The translations under genes were made by a program, and so were the position numbers. A stretch of 64,000 bases of DNA from NCBI RefSeq assembly GCF_001423485.1, contig NZ_LMOD01000002.1, positions 212,539 through 276,538 on the forward strand, read 5' to 3'. The stretch comes from Microbacterium sp. Leaf320 (GTDB lineage Bacteria; Actinomycetota; Actinomycetes; Actinomycetales; Microbacteriaceae). A model generated the notes under the pieces. That model ran no database searches. It was not told the DNA's origin and saw nothing but the letters and a program-made list of their open reading frames with translations. Below, piece by piece: positions 49,759 to 58,172 of the stretch. Within the stretch, counting starts at the first letter, position 1. Each line of letters begins with the position of its first letter.

Positions 49759-50760
49759 TCAGGAGGCGCGTGCGGCCGCGAGAGTGCGGCGGGGCACGAA
49801 TGCGGACTCGAATCGCGCATTCTCGAGCTCCGCTGCGGGGTCCTCGATGCGGCGCACGATCAGGTCTGCGGCGGTGCGCGCCATGCCGGCGATGTCATAG
49901 CCGATCGTGGCGAGGTCGATGATCGGCCAGGCGGCCTCGGGAAGGTCGTCGAAGCCCACGATCGAGAGGTCGTCTGGCACTCGGAGGCCGGCGCGGTGCG
50001 CGGCGTTCAGGGCCCCGTAGGCCACCACGTCGTTGCCGCAGAAGAGCAGAGTCGGGTGGCCGGGCGCCGCGAGGATCTCGGTCGCGGCGGCCTCACCCTC
50101 GGCGGCCCCGTAGGGAACGCGTCGGACATCCGCCTCGTCGAGCGCCACGCCTGCGACAGCGAGCGCCTCGCGCAGTGCCGTCTCGCGGCTCTGCGCTGTG
50201 CTCGTGTTGCTCGGGCCGAGCACGGCGCCGACCCTCGTGTGGCCCAGCTCGACCGCTCGCCGCACGGCCTCGCGATAGCCGGGAGCCGGATCGACCACCG
50301 TGGCATCCGCCTCGACGAACGAGCCGGTGCGGTTGAAGTAGACGAACGGCAACCCGCGGTCCTTCAGCCTCAGCGGGGCGACGGAGTCGACCGTCGTCGT
50401 CGCCAGGATCACACCGTCGAGTCCGTTCGCGAGCAGGCGCTCGACGATCGTGTCGTTGTCGGCGGATTCGGTATGCAGCATCAGCTGGTACCCGAGCGCC
50501 TCGAGCTCGCGGTGCACCGGGGCGATGATGTGCGAATAGAACTGGTTGTCGAGGTCGGTGAGCAGCAGCCCTATGCGTCGGGTGCGGCCGGACGACAGCG
50601 CTCGACCGGCTTCGCTCGGCACATAGCCCAGCAGCTGCGCGGCCTCGCGCACCCGAAGCTTCGTCGCCTCGGACACTCGCGCATCGTCGCGCAGTGCACG
50701 AGAGACGGTCGGCTGCGACACCCCTGCCAACCGGGCCACATCACGACTCGTGACGACCAT
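49759..50760 (-). CDS. LacI-family regulator, probable controller of the 48.6-57.8 kb regulon
   Basis: 333 residues. HTH SRDVARLAGVSQPTVSRAL, hinge LLGYVPSEAGRALSSGRT, and a sugar-binding-like effector domain (IGLLLTDLDNQFYSHI; LLFCGNDVVAYGALNA). GGAGG lies 6 nt before the ATG at 50760. It sits between the NTF2 operon and the HisD/SDR/aldolase operon, and similar palindromes lie before each and before the ABC transporter. The effector should be the pathway substrate or an intermediate. Confidence 0.9.
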   Translation of the reverse strand: MVVTSRDVARLAGVSQPTVSRALRDDARVSEATKLRVREAAQLLGYVPSEAGRALSSGRTRRIGLLLTDLDNQFYSHIIAPVHRELEALGYQLMLHTESADNDTIVERLLANGLDGVILATTTVDSVAPLRLKDRGLPFVYFNRTGSFVEADATVVDPAPGYREAVRRAVELGHTRVGAVLGPSNTSTAQSRETALREALAVAGVALDEADVRRVPYGAAEGEAAATEILAAPGHPTLLFCGNDVVAYGALNAAHRAGLRVPDDLSIVGFDDLPEAAWPIIDLATIGYDIAGMARTAADLIVRRIEDPAAELENARFESAFVPRRTLAAARAS

Positions 50761-50797
50761 GTGACGCCTCCCCCTCGATTCCAGGATTCTACTGCCC

Positions 50798-50827
50798 TTG
50801 ACGCCGGAATGCATACGCGGTCATAAT
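50798..50827 (+). promoter_or_regulatory. Promoter of the HisD-like 2/SDR/aldolase operon
   Basis: -35 TTGACG (50798-50803), 18-bp spacer, -10 CATAAT (50822-50827). A half-operator TGCATACGC (50810-50818) lies in the spacer and a full operator just after the -10. Confidence 0.7.
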
Positions 50828-50832
50828 CAGCA

Positions 50833-50848
50833 CATACGTATGCAACGG
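50833..50848. promoter_or_regulatory. LacI-type operator B
   Basis: CATACGTATG (50833-50842) is a perfect palindrome. ATACGTATGCAACGG (50834-50848) is repeated exactly at 57744-57758 upstream of the transporter operon. Its place over the expected transcription start fits repression. Confidence 0.7.
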
Positions 50849-50859
50849 AAGGAAGGGCC

Positions 50860-52191
50860 ATGCCCCTGCATCTCAAGACCGCGCCGACGAAGACGTTCGC
50901 GGACACCGCTCAGCAGGACGTCGCCGAGCGGGTGAGAGGAATCATCGGCGACATCCGGGAGAACGGCGACGCCGCCGTTCGCCGATACGCCGAGCAGTTC
51001 GACAACTGGAGTCGCGACTCGTACCGACTGTCGGACGACGAGGTCACGGAGATCATCGCGACGCTCGACCCGCAGGTGATCACCGACATCGAGTTCGTGC
51101 AGAGCCAGGTGCGCCGCTTCGCTCAGGCCCAGCGGGATTCGCTCGTCGACATCGAGGTCGAGACGCTGCCGGGCGTCTTCCTCGGGCAGAAGCACGTGCC
51201 GGTGCAGGCCGCCGGCGCCTACATCCCCGGTGGCAAGTATCCGCTCACGGCCTCGGCCCACATGACGATCATCACCGCGAAGGTCGCGGGCGTGCCTCGG
51301 GTCGTCGCGTGCACCCCGCCCATCCGGGGTGAGATCCCCGCGGCGACCGTGGCCGCGATGAAGATGGCCGGCGCCGACGAGATCTACATCCTCGGCGGAG
51401 TGCAGGCCGTGGCCGCGATGGCTGTGGGCACCGACTCGATCGAGCCCGTCAACATGATCGCCGGACCCGGCAACGCCTATGTCGCCGAGGCCAAGCGCCA
51501 GCTGTTCGGCGAGGTCGGCATCGACCTGTTCGCCGGCCCCACCGAGATCCTCATCGTCGCCGACGAGCACGCCGATCCGTTCTTCACCGCGGTCGACCTG
51601 CTGTCGCAGGCCGAGCACGGTCCGGACTCCCCCGCCGTTCTCGTCACGACCTCGCAGTCGCTCGCCGAGGAGGTCATGGACTGGATCGAGAAGATCCTGC
51701 CCGGCATGCCCACGCGCGACTACGCCGGCCCCGCCTGGCGCGACTGGGGTCAGGTGATCGTCGCCGACGACCTCGACGAGGCGTACCGGATCGCCGATGA
51801 CTTCGCCTTCGAGCATGTGCAGATCTTCACGCAGAATCCGCGCGAGGCCCTGACGCGCATGCACGACTACGGTGCGCTCTTCCTCGGCGAGAACACCTGC
51901 GTCTCTTACGGCGACAAGGTGATCGGCACCAACCACGTGCTGCCGACGCTCGGCGCCGCCCGCTACACGGGCGGACTCTGGGTGGGCAAGTACCTGCGCA
52001 CCGTGACGTACCAGGAGGTGCAGAACACCGAGTCGTCTGCCGAGCTCGGCGCCGTGTGCGGTCGCGCCGCCCGCGTCGAACTGTTCGAGGGCCACGCCCG
52101 TTCGGGGGATGCACGCGCCTGGCGGCATGCCGGCACCGAGTTCGCGTGGATCGACGAGAGCCACGCGGCGGTCGGCGCGGAGGCGCGATGA
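50860..52191 (+). CDS. Histidinol-dehydrogenase-family enzyme (paralogue 2, HpsN-like)
   Basis: 443 residues. Catalytic residues retained: QAEHGPDSP, FEHVQIF (Glu-His), YGDKVIGTNHVLPT, and a C-terminal FEGHARSGDAR segment that recalls sulfopropanediol 3-dehydrogenase (HpsN) more than biosynthetic HisD. Expected reaction: NAD-dependent four-electron oxidation of a primary alcohol, often in a vicinal diol, to a carboxylate. GGAAGG lies upstream of the ATG at 50860. It overlaps the SDR start by 4 nt. The true substrate is unknown; no sulfonate lyase gene is nearby. Confidence 0.83.
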   Translation: MPLHLKTAPTKTFADTAQQDVAERVRGIIGDIRENGDAAVRRYAEQFDNWSRDSYRLSDDEVTEIIATLDPQVITDIEFVQSQVRRFAQAQRDSLVDIEVETLPGVFLGQKHVPVQAAGAYIPGGKYPLTASAHMTIITAKVAGVPRVVACTPPIRGEIPAATVAAMKMAGADEIYILGGVQAVAAMAVGTDSIEPVNMIAGPGNAYVAEAKRQLFGEVGIDLFAGPTEILIVADEHADPFFTAVDLLSQAEHGPDSPAVLVTTSQSLAEEVMDWIEKILPGMPTRDYAGPAWRDWGQVIVADDLDEAYRIADDFAFEHVQIFTQNPREALTRMHDYGALFLGENTCVSYGDKVIGTNHVLPTLGAARYTGGLWVGKYLRTVTYQEVQNTESSAELGAVCGRAARVELFEGHARSGDARAWRHAGTEFAWIDESHAAVGAEAR

Positions 52192-52946
52192 CCGACCTCG
52201 CCGGTCGCACCGCGGTGGTCACCGGCGGCGGCAGCGGACTCGGGGCGGCCATCGCCCGGGCGCTGCACGCCGCCGGTGCGCAGGTGGTCGTCGTCGGGAG
52301 GGATGCCGAAAAGCTCGACCGCGTCGTCGCCGAGCTGGGTTCACGGGCACGCGGAATCACCTGCGACGTGGCCGACGCGGCATCCGTCGATGCGCTGTGC
52401 GAGCAGCTCGCCGGCACCGAGGTGTCGATCCTGGTGAACAACGCCGGGATCCCCGGCCCTGTCGCGGCTCTCACCGACATCGATGCCGCGGAGTGGGACG
52501 AGGTGTTCGCCGTGAACGTGCGGGGAACATTCCTGCTCTGCAAGGCGCTGCTGCCCGGCATGGTCGAGCGCGGCGACGGCGACGTGATCAACGTCGCATC
52601 CGTCTCGGGCAAGCGACCGCTCGCGCACCGCACCCCTTACTGCGCGTCGAAGATGGCCGTGATCGGACTCACCTCGACGCTCGCGTTCGAGGTCGGTCCC
52701 GCCGGAGTGCGCGTGAACTCACTGTCACCGGGGCCGGTGCAGGGGCCGCGCATGGAGCGCAACTTCCGCCTCGAGGCCGAGAGATCGGGCACGAGCATCG
52801 ACGACGCCGAGCAGGCGTTCGTCTCTCGCGCGGCGCTCGGTCGCATGGTCACGGAGCAGGAGGTCGGTGCGGCGGTCATCGCGATGCTCGGGATGCCCGG
52901 CATGTGCGGCGCTGACGTCGACCTGTCGGCCGGAATGGTGGCGTGA
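52188..52946 (+). CDS. SDR-family oxidoreductase (HisD-like operon)
   Basis: 252 residues: TGGGSGLGAAI (cofactor loop), GRDAEK after strand 2, NNAGIPGP, VNVASVSGK (Ser) and YCASKMAVIG (YxxxK). It probably oxidises a secondary alcohol of the same substrate. Its ATG overlaps the HisD-like stop, and its TGA overlaps the aldolase start. Confidence 0.88.
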   Translation: MTDLAGRTAVVTGGGSGLGAAIARALHAAGAQVVVVGRDAEKLDRVVAELGSRARGITCDVADAASVDALCEQLAGTEVSILVNNAGIPGPVAALTDIDAAEWDEVFAVNVRGTFLLCKALLPGMVERGDGDVINVASVSGKRPLAHRTPYCASKMAVIGLTSTLAFEVGPAGVRVNSLSPGPVQGPRMERNFRLEAERSGTSIDDAEQAFVSRAALGRMVTEQEVGAAVIAMLGMPGMCGADVDLSAGMVA

Positions 52947-53686
52947 TGTCGTCACTGCGTGCCCGCGCGCTCGCCGGCGAGAAGCTGATCGGCGCGCTGC
53001 TGCGCATGCCGTCGGAAGAGCTCGTCGAGATGCTCGCGATCGCCGAGTTCGACTTCGTCCTGATCGACTGCGAGCACGGGCCGGCCGATCTCGTCGCACT
53101 GCGCCAGCACATCGCGCTGGCCCAGGTGCACGGCGTGCCGGTGATCGTGCGCGTGGGCGAGGGCGATCGGGGCCAGATCCTGCGCGTGCTCGATCAGGGG
53201 GCCCAAGGAATCCTCGCGCCTCATCTCGACACGGTGGCGGATGCTGGGGCGCTCGTCGACGCGGCGATGTACCCACCCGTCGGGTCGCGCGGTTTCGCGA
53301 CATACAGTCGAGCGGGGCGGTTCGGGCTCGTCGCACCCGCCGATCACCGGGACTGGTGGCTCGAGAACACGCTCGTGCTCGGCATGGTCGAGTCACCGGG
53401 CGGAGTCGCGAGCGTCGACGACATCGTCGCTGTGCCGCGACTCGACGGCATCATGGTGGGGCCCGCCGACCTCGCTGCCAGCTCCGGCCCCGACGACCAG
53501 CCGGTGCCTGAGGCGATCGCCGCGGTGCATTCCGCTCTCGCACGGGCCGGTTCGCTGCGCATGGACATAGTCGGCACGCGGGATGCGGCGAGCGCGGCCT
53601 TCACCGACGGCGCCGACCTCGTCGTCTACAACCTCGCGTCATCGCTCATGGCGCATCTGCGCGGCCTGGCGACGCCCGAGCGCTGA
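52946..53686 (+). CDS. HpcH/HpaI-family aldolase
   Basis: About 246 residues, TIM barrel. DCEHGPAD (catalytic His), VRVGEGDRG (Arg), MVESPGGV (metal Glu) and IMVGPADLAAS (metal Asp region) match class II pyruvate aldolases such as HpaI and 2-keto-3-deoxysugar-acid aldolases. It cleaves a 4-hydroxy-2-oxo acid to pyruvate plus an aldehyde, a fitting last step after two oxidations. The start is ATG 52946 in TGATG; a GTG one codon earlier is possible. Confidence 0.87.
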   Translation: MSSLRARALAGEKLIGALLRMPSEELVEMLAIAEFDFVLIDCEHGPADLVALRQHIALAQVHGVPVIVRVGEGDRGQILRVLDQGAQGILAPHLDTVADAGALVDAAMYPPVGSRGFATYSRAGRFGLVAPADHRDWWLENTLVLGMVESPGGVASVDDIVAVPRLDGIMVGPADLAASSGPDDQPVPEAIAAVHSALARAGSLRMDIVGTRDAASAAFTDGADLVVYNLASSLMAHLRGLATPER

Positions 53687-53694
53687 CTCGCACG

Positions 53695-53776
53695 GCATCC
53701 TTCCTCGCGAGAGGCTCGCGCTGCGAAGGAGATCTCACGCAATGAAGGATGCTTCACCGCATCCGATCCTTCGCAG
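53695..53776. terminator. Complex inverted repeats behind the aldolase operon
   Basis: GCATCCTTC (53695-53703) is inverted at 53744-53752, and CTGCGAAGGA (53721-53730) at 53767-53776, giving overlapping alternative hairpins in the gap between convergent genes. A direct TCAGGCGACGG pair follows further on. Terminator function is plausible. Confidence 0.45.
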
Positions 53777-53858
53777 AGCGAGATCTCCGTCGTTACGCGC
53801 GCCCGTCATCAGGCGACGGCCTCAGGCCCCGCCGTCAGGCGCCCGCCGTCGGGCCCCC

Positions 53859-54587
53859 TCAGGCGACGGCGCCGGCCAGGCGCTGCTGCGACATCCACGA
53901 CCGCACGAGACGCCCGAACTCACGCGGCCGCTCGAGTGGCAGCAGGTGGCCGGCATCCAGAGTCACGAGCCGTGCGTCGGGCATCGCCGAGACGATCTCG
54001 GTGTGGAAGTGCGGCGGGCAGATGACGTCGTCGAGCCCTGACACGACGAGCGTCGGCATCGGCAGCTCGGGCAGGCGGGCGAGCAGATCGGTGCGCGTGA
54101 GCTGCATCCGCAACTGCGCCCTCAGCCGCTCCACGCCGGTGTCCTCCCCCATCCTCAGCGTCCGCTGCACCAGATCGGGTCGGTCGCGCACGAGCGCCTC
54201 CCCGAGAAGAGGAGAGAGGATGCTCTGCTGCAGTCCCCTCGGTTCGCCGCCCTCGTCGAGCTGCGCCAGCCAGTCGCCCCATCCTGCGCGCTGCGCATCG
54301 GTGGGGGCTTTGGCGTTCGTCGAGACCAGGCAGAGGCCCGCGACACGCTGAGGCGCCGCGAGCGCGAGCGCCATGCCGACGATGCCGCCCAGCGAGTGAC
54401 CGACCAGCACGAAGCTCTCCGGCAGCCCCTCGAGCAGCGACTCGACCTGCCCGACGATGGAGGGGCGATCCAGCACCGGCTGAATCGCCCCTCCCGCCCC
54501 CACTGTGACGAGCCCCGCGTCCGCCCACAGGTCGCTCGTGCAGTTCATCCCCGCGAGCAGCACGATCGGCGGCACTGCGACAGACAC
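53859..54587 (-). CDS. Alpha/beta hydrolase
   Basis: 242 residues. Nucleophile elbow GHSLGG, acid Asp in LVVSGLDDVICPP and His in LDAGHLLPLERP. GTG at 54587 with AAGGG 5 nt upstream, and only 1 nt after the permease stop, so it belongs to the ABC transporter operon. It could hydrolyse an ester or lactone of the imported compound. Confidence 0.85.
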   Translation of the reverse strand: MSVAVPPIVLLAGMNCTSDLWADAGLVTVGAGGAIQPVLDRPSIVGQVESLLEGLPESFVLVGHSLGGIVGMALALAAPQRVAGLCLVSTNAKAPTDAQRAGWGDWLAQLDEGGEPRGLQQSILSPLLGEALVRDRPDLVQRTLRMGEDTGVERLRAQLRMQLTRTDLLARLPELPMPTLVVSGLDDVICPPHFHTEIVSAMPDARLVTLDAGHLLPLERPREFGRLVRSWMSQQRLAGAVA

Positions 54588-54588
54588 G

Positions 54589-55482
54589 TCAGCCCTTCAC
54601 GGCACCGTCGCTGAGCCCCGCGACGAGATACTTCTGCGCGATGAACGCGATCACGAACACCGGGATCGTGAGCAGCATGGATGCGGCTCCCGCCTGTTGC
54701 AGCATCGGCAGGGTCTGCCCGAGCTGGGTGGCGATGAAGACCGGCACGGTCTTCGACGAGGTGTCGGTGAGCACGAGCGCCGTGAGGTACTCCTGGAACG
54801 CGAACAGGAAGACGAAGATGCCGGCCGTGAGGATGCCCGGCCCCATCAGCGGGATCATGACTCTGCGCAGCATCCCGATCCTGGTGCAGCCGTCGATCAT
54901 CGCCGCCTCGTCGAGCTCCTTGGGGATCTCGGCGAAGAAGTTGCGCAGCAGCCAGATCGTGAACGGCTGGTTGATCGCGACCAGGGCGATCGCGAGTGCG
55001 AACGTCGTGTCGTAGATCCCGAGCGCTCGGCTGATGTCATACATCGGCAGCACCACCGCGAAGCGGGGCAGCGCACGGAAGATCAGGGCGACGACGAGCA
55101 GCAGCGCCGAGACGTAGCTCGGAAAGCGCGAGAGCGCATACGCCGCCGGGATGCCGATCACCAGGGCGATCACCGTCGACACCACCGCCACGACGAGCGT
55201 GTTGATGAGGTAGTCCGCGAAGTAGGTGGTCTCCCACAGATCGACGAACGCCTGCAGCGTCGGCTGGTAGTCCCAGAGCACGGGAGGGTTGGAGAAGGCG
55301 ACGTCGGTCGGCTTGGTGACCGACAGCATCATCCAGATGAACGGGCTGAGCATCACGATGCAGAGCACCGCGAGAAGCAGTCCCGTGATCCAGGGCGGAC
55401 GACTCGGGCCGCGACGGCGGCGCTTCGATGCGCCGCTCGTGATGATGGCCCTCGTGGAGAGCTCGGAAGTGGTGAGACTCAT
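54589..55482 (-). CDS. Carbohydrate ABC permease, MalG type (catabolic cluster)
   Basis: 297 residues with six membrane helices and the EAA loop LDEAAMIDGCTRIGMLRRVMIP. The ATG overlaps the MalF-type permease stop (ATGA). No ATPase is encoded in the cluster, again implying a shared one. Confidence 0.9.
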   Translation of the reverse strand: MSLTTSELSTRAIITSGASKRRRRGPSRPPWITGLLLAVLCIVMLSPFIWMMLSVTKPTDVAFSNPPVLWDYQPTLQAFVDLWETTYFADYLINTLVVAVVSTVIALVIGIPAAYALSRFPSYVSALLLVVALIFRALPRFAVVLPMYDISRALGIYDTTFALAIALVAINQPFTIWLLRNFFAEIPKELDEAAMIDGCTRIGMLRRVMIPLMGPGILTAGIFVFLFAFQEYLTALVLTDTSSKTVPVFIATQLGQTLPMLQQAGAASMLLTIPVFVIAFIAQKYLVAGLSDGAVKG

Positions 55483-56351
55483 CGTTCTGCCTTCGCTTCC
55501 TTGAAGATGTCCCGGATGAAGGGGATCAGCATGACGAGGATCAGCAGGATCGTCAGCACGTTGATCGCACTGCCGAGTCCGAGCTTCTCCGCCCCGTCGG
55601 CGAATGCGACCGAATAGACGTAGAGCATGATCGACTCGTTGCCGATCGACTGCGCCTGCGGTGAGAGCGGGATCAGGTTGTCGAACATCCTCAGGACGTC
55701 CATGATCGTGATCAGCGTCACGAACCCGAGCACACCCTTGATCGTCGGGATGATCACGTTCAGGTGCGTCTGGAACCCGTTCGCACCGTCGATCTTGGCG
55801 GCTTCCTTGAGCTCGGCCGGCACCCCCTGCAGACCCGCCAGGATGATGAGCATCGCGAACGGCAGCATGTGCCACACAGTGTTCGCGATCACCAGGATGC
55901 CGTTGGGCACCTGATCGGTGAACCAGAGCACCTGCGAGCCGCCGAAGAAGCCGATCAGCCGGTTCACGACCCCGCCGAAGTTGTCGTCGAAGAGCCACGA
56001 GAAGGCGACGGCTCCGACGAGGTTCGGCAGCACGTACGACACCAGCATGATGCCGAGCACGAGCGGTCGAGAAGTGGTGATGCGGTTGATGCCTGTGGCG
56101 ATGATGTATCCGGCGACCAACAGGATCACCGTGGTGATCACCGTCACCGTCACCGTGAAGAGAACCGCCTTGTGGAACCGCGGGTCGGTGAGCGCATCCG
56201 TGAAGTTCTGCAACCCCACGAACGTTCCCGGCGTACCGTAACGGACCTGCTCGAAGCTCCACTGCACCGTGCGAATCAGTGGCAGTACCAGCAGCGCGCA
56301 CATCACCACCAGACTCGGGGCGAAGAGCAACCAGAATTCGCGTGCCTTCAT
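55479..56351 (-). CDS. Carbohydrate ABC permease, MalF type (catabolic cluster)
   Basis: 290 residues, six membrane helices, EAA loop LKEAAKIDGANGFQTHLNVIIP. Lies 72 nt after the solute-binding-protein gene and is coupled to the MalG-type gene. Confidence 0.9.
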   Translation of the reverse strand: MKAREFWLLFAPSLVVMCALLVLPLIRTVQWSFEQVRYGTPGTFVGLQNFTDALTDPRFHKAVLFTVTVTVITTVILLVAGYIIATGINRITTSRPLVLGIMLVSYVLPNLVGAVAFSWLFDDNFGGVVNRLIGFFGGSQVLWFTDQVPNGILVIANTVWHMLPFAMLIILAGLQGVPAELKEAAKIDGANGFQTHLNVIIPTIKGVLGFVTLITIMDVLRMFDNLIPLSPQAQSIGNESIMLYVYSVAFADGAEKLGLGSAINVLTILLILVMLIPFIRDIFKEAKAER

Positions 56352-56423
56352 GTTCGTCCCTCCTGGACGGACTGTGGCCCGAACCTCACGTTCAGGCCAC
56401 AGTCATCGACCGATGGTCGTTGG

Positions 56424-57731
56424 TCAGCCGGCGATCTTCTCGCCCGCGGCCTGCATCTGCGCCAGTCCGTCGTCGACGGAGACGTTGCCGTTGAGGATCT
56501 CGACCAGGATCGGCCGGATCTCGTTCGTGATGTCGGCGATCACGGGCGACACGATCGGCGGCTTGGCCGAGGCGAGCGAGTCGTTCGCGGCGGCGCCGTA
56601 CGGAGAGTTCTTCTCGGTGACCATTCCCTCGCGTGCCGGGTAGGCAGCGGGGACGGACGCCGTCGAGGCGTCTTCGCTGACGGCGGAGGCCATCATCACG
56701 AACAGCATGTCGTGGTCGAGCTTGGTGTTGAAGGGGATGGACCAGCCGTCGATCGACAGTCGGTTGTACGAGTAGGCGGCATCGTCGGACACCTTCGGCG
56801 CGCCTGCGAAGCCGAACGAGTCGGAGAGCTTCGAGTTCGCCGGCAGGGTCAGGTCGATCATGCGACCGGAGAACATGATGGACATCGCGGCGGTGCCGTT
56901 GAACATCTGCTGCTGCACCTTGGGCTGGTCGAACGTGGTGACCTGCGGGTCCATGTAGGGCTTCAGAGCGAGCATCGACTCGACGGCCTGCTTTGCCTCT
57001 TCGGTATCGAGGGTGACGTCGCCGTCTGCGGTGACGAAGTCGGCGTCGAGCGAGTTCATCGCCGCCTGGAAGCCCGTGGTCACATCGCTCGTGGCGAGCC
57101 AGGGCAGCGCGATCGGGTAGTCCATGAGCCCGGCCGCCTTGATCTCCTCCGCAGCTGTGATCATCTCGTCGAAGGTCGTCGGCACCTCGAGCCCGAGGTC
57201 TTCGAAGATGTCGGTGCGGTAGGCCATGACGAACATCTGCGCCTGCATCGGCAGTGCGTAGAGCTCGCCGTCGTACGACATGCCCTCGCGCATCGACTCG
57301 CTGATCTCGCCCAGACCGTAGTCGTCGGCGTACTTGTCGAAGAGATCGTTGAGGGGGACGAGCTTCTCGTCCTCCGCGAGGCTCGGGATGACGAATCCGT
57401 AGGTCTCGACGATGTCGTAGGTGCCCGTCTCGCCCGAGAGGGTGGCCGTGGTCTTGGTCACCTGCCCGCCGAAGTCGATCGGGTCGTGCTTCAGCGTCAC
57501 GTCATCGGTCGAACAGCTCGAGACCATGGTGTCGGTGAAGGGGTCGATGGCGGAGGAGTTGTAGGCGAGGACGTTGACCGTGGTCTTGCCCTCCGGAGCG
57601 GTGTAGTCGCACGACACCGTTGTCGCGTTCTCATTGTCGGTGCGGGTTCCGGCGCCGCAGCTAGAGAGGGCGATCATGCCCACGGCTGCGAGGGCGAGTA
57701 CCGGCAGTGCTCGATGCTTGATGTGTCCCAT
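56424..57731 (-). CDS. Sugar-type ABC solute-binding lipoprotein
   Basis: 435 residues. Lipoprotein signal HIKHRALPVLALAAVGMIAL with lipobox LSSC, then a family-1 binding protein (TTVNVLAYNSSAIDPFTDTM). It delivers an unknown solute, perhaps a polyol or sugar acid, to the two permeases. ATG at 57731 has no strong Shine-Dalgarno. Operators C and D flank the likely promoter. Confidence 0.87.
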   Translation of the reverse strand: MGHIKHRALPVLALAAVGMIALSSCGAGTRTDNENATTVSCDYTAPEGKTTVNVLAYNSSAIDPFTDTMVSSCSTDDVTLKHDPIDFGGQVTKTTATLSGETGTYDIVETYGFVIPSLAEDEKLVPLNDLFDKYADDYGLGEISESMREGMSYDGELYALPMQAQMFVMAYRTDIFEDLGLEVPTTFDEMITAAEEIKAAGLMDYPIALPWLATSDVTTGFQAAMNSLDADFVTADGDVTLDTEEAKQAVESMLALKPYMDPQVTTFDQPKVQQQMFNGTAAMSIMFSGRMIDLTLPANSKLSDSFGFAGAPKVSDDAAYSYNRLSIDGWSIPFNTKLDHDMLFVMMASAVSEDASTASVPAAYPAREGMVTEKNSPYGAAANDSLASAKPPIVSPVIADITNEIRPILVEILNGNVSVDDGLAQMQAAGEKIAG

Positions 57732-57743
57732 GTCGCTGATGGT

Positions 57744-57758
57744 ATACGTATGCAACGG
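57744..57758. promoter_or_regulatory. LacI-type operator C (transporter operon)
   Basis: ATACGTATGCAACGG is identical to 15 nt of operator B at 50834-50848, 13 nt before the solute-binding-protein ATG on the opposite strand. A -10-like TATAGG (minus strand, 57770-57775) lies just upstream of it. Confidence 0.7.
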
Positions 57759-57798
57759 ACTTAGGGAAGCCTATATTCCCGGAAACTTTCAGTATTGA

Positions 57799-57808
57799 AT
57801 ACGTATAC
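57799..57808. promoter_or_regulatory. LacI-type operator D
   Basis: ATACGTATAC is a second palindromic site of the same type, centred about 52 bp from operator C, upstream of the same promoter. Confidence 0.5.
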
Positions 57809-57854
57809 TGCGAAAACTCGCGGCCCGCTGCGGGGAGACGCTGTCGAGACCACT

Positions 57855-58172
57855 CTAGAGACCTTCCGCGATCTCCTTTATCGCCGCCAGACGGCGGTCC
57901 CATCCGCGACCGATCGCATCGAGCTTCTTCGCCGTCGCCTCGAGTTCGGCGCCGATCGCGCGGAAGCGCACTTCGCGCCCGACCCGCACGGGTTCGACGA
58001 GTCCCACCTCCTGCAGCACTGCGAGATGCTTGGCGATCGCCTGACGCGTGACAGGCAGGCGCCCGGCGAGGGCGGATGCCGAAGCATCCTCCTCGCCGAG
58101 CGCAGTCAGGATGCTCCACCGCGTCTCGTCGGCGAGCGCCGCGAACATCGGCAGCAGCGACGCGGCGGTCAC
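57855..58172 (-). CDS. ArsR-family regulator (SRPBCC-linked)
   Basis: 105 residues, winged helix: MFAALADETRWSILTALG, LAGRLPVTRQAIAKHLAVLQ, wing VEPVRVGREVRFRAI. No metal-site Cys. GTG at 58172 overlaps the SRPBCC stop (GTGA); here the regulator is the second gene, the reverse of the order at 24-25 kb. Confidence 0.87.
   Translation of the reverse strand: MTAASLLPMFAALADETRWSILTALGEEDASASALAGRLPVTRQAIAKHLAVLQEVGLVEPVRVGREVRFRAIGAELEATAKKLDAIGRGWDRRLAAIKEIAEGL

Noticed and set aside
50827..52164. A 445-codon frame antisense to the HpsN-like gene
   Set aside because: Low-complexity His/Asp/Arg translation. The plus-strand frame has a ribosome binding site, promoter and all catalytic residues.
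50860..52191. Sulfopropanediol degradation pathway
   Set aside because: Only the HpsN-like enzyme fits; no sulfolactate lyase, sulfonate importer or sulfite exporter is seen, so the substrate cannot be named.
55764..57764. A 666-codon frame antisense to the permease and solute-binding-protein genes
   Set aside because: Runs across two genes and their gap with no recognisable domain; shadow of the minus-strand coding bias.
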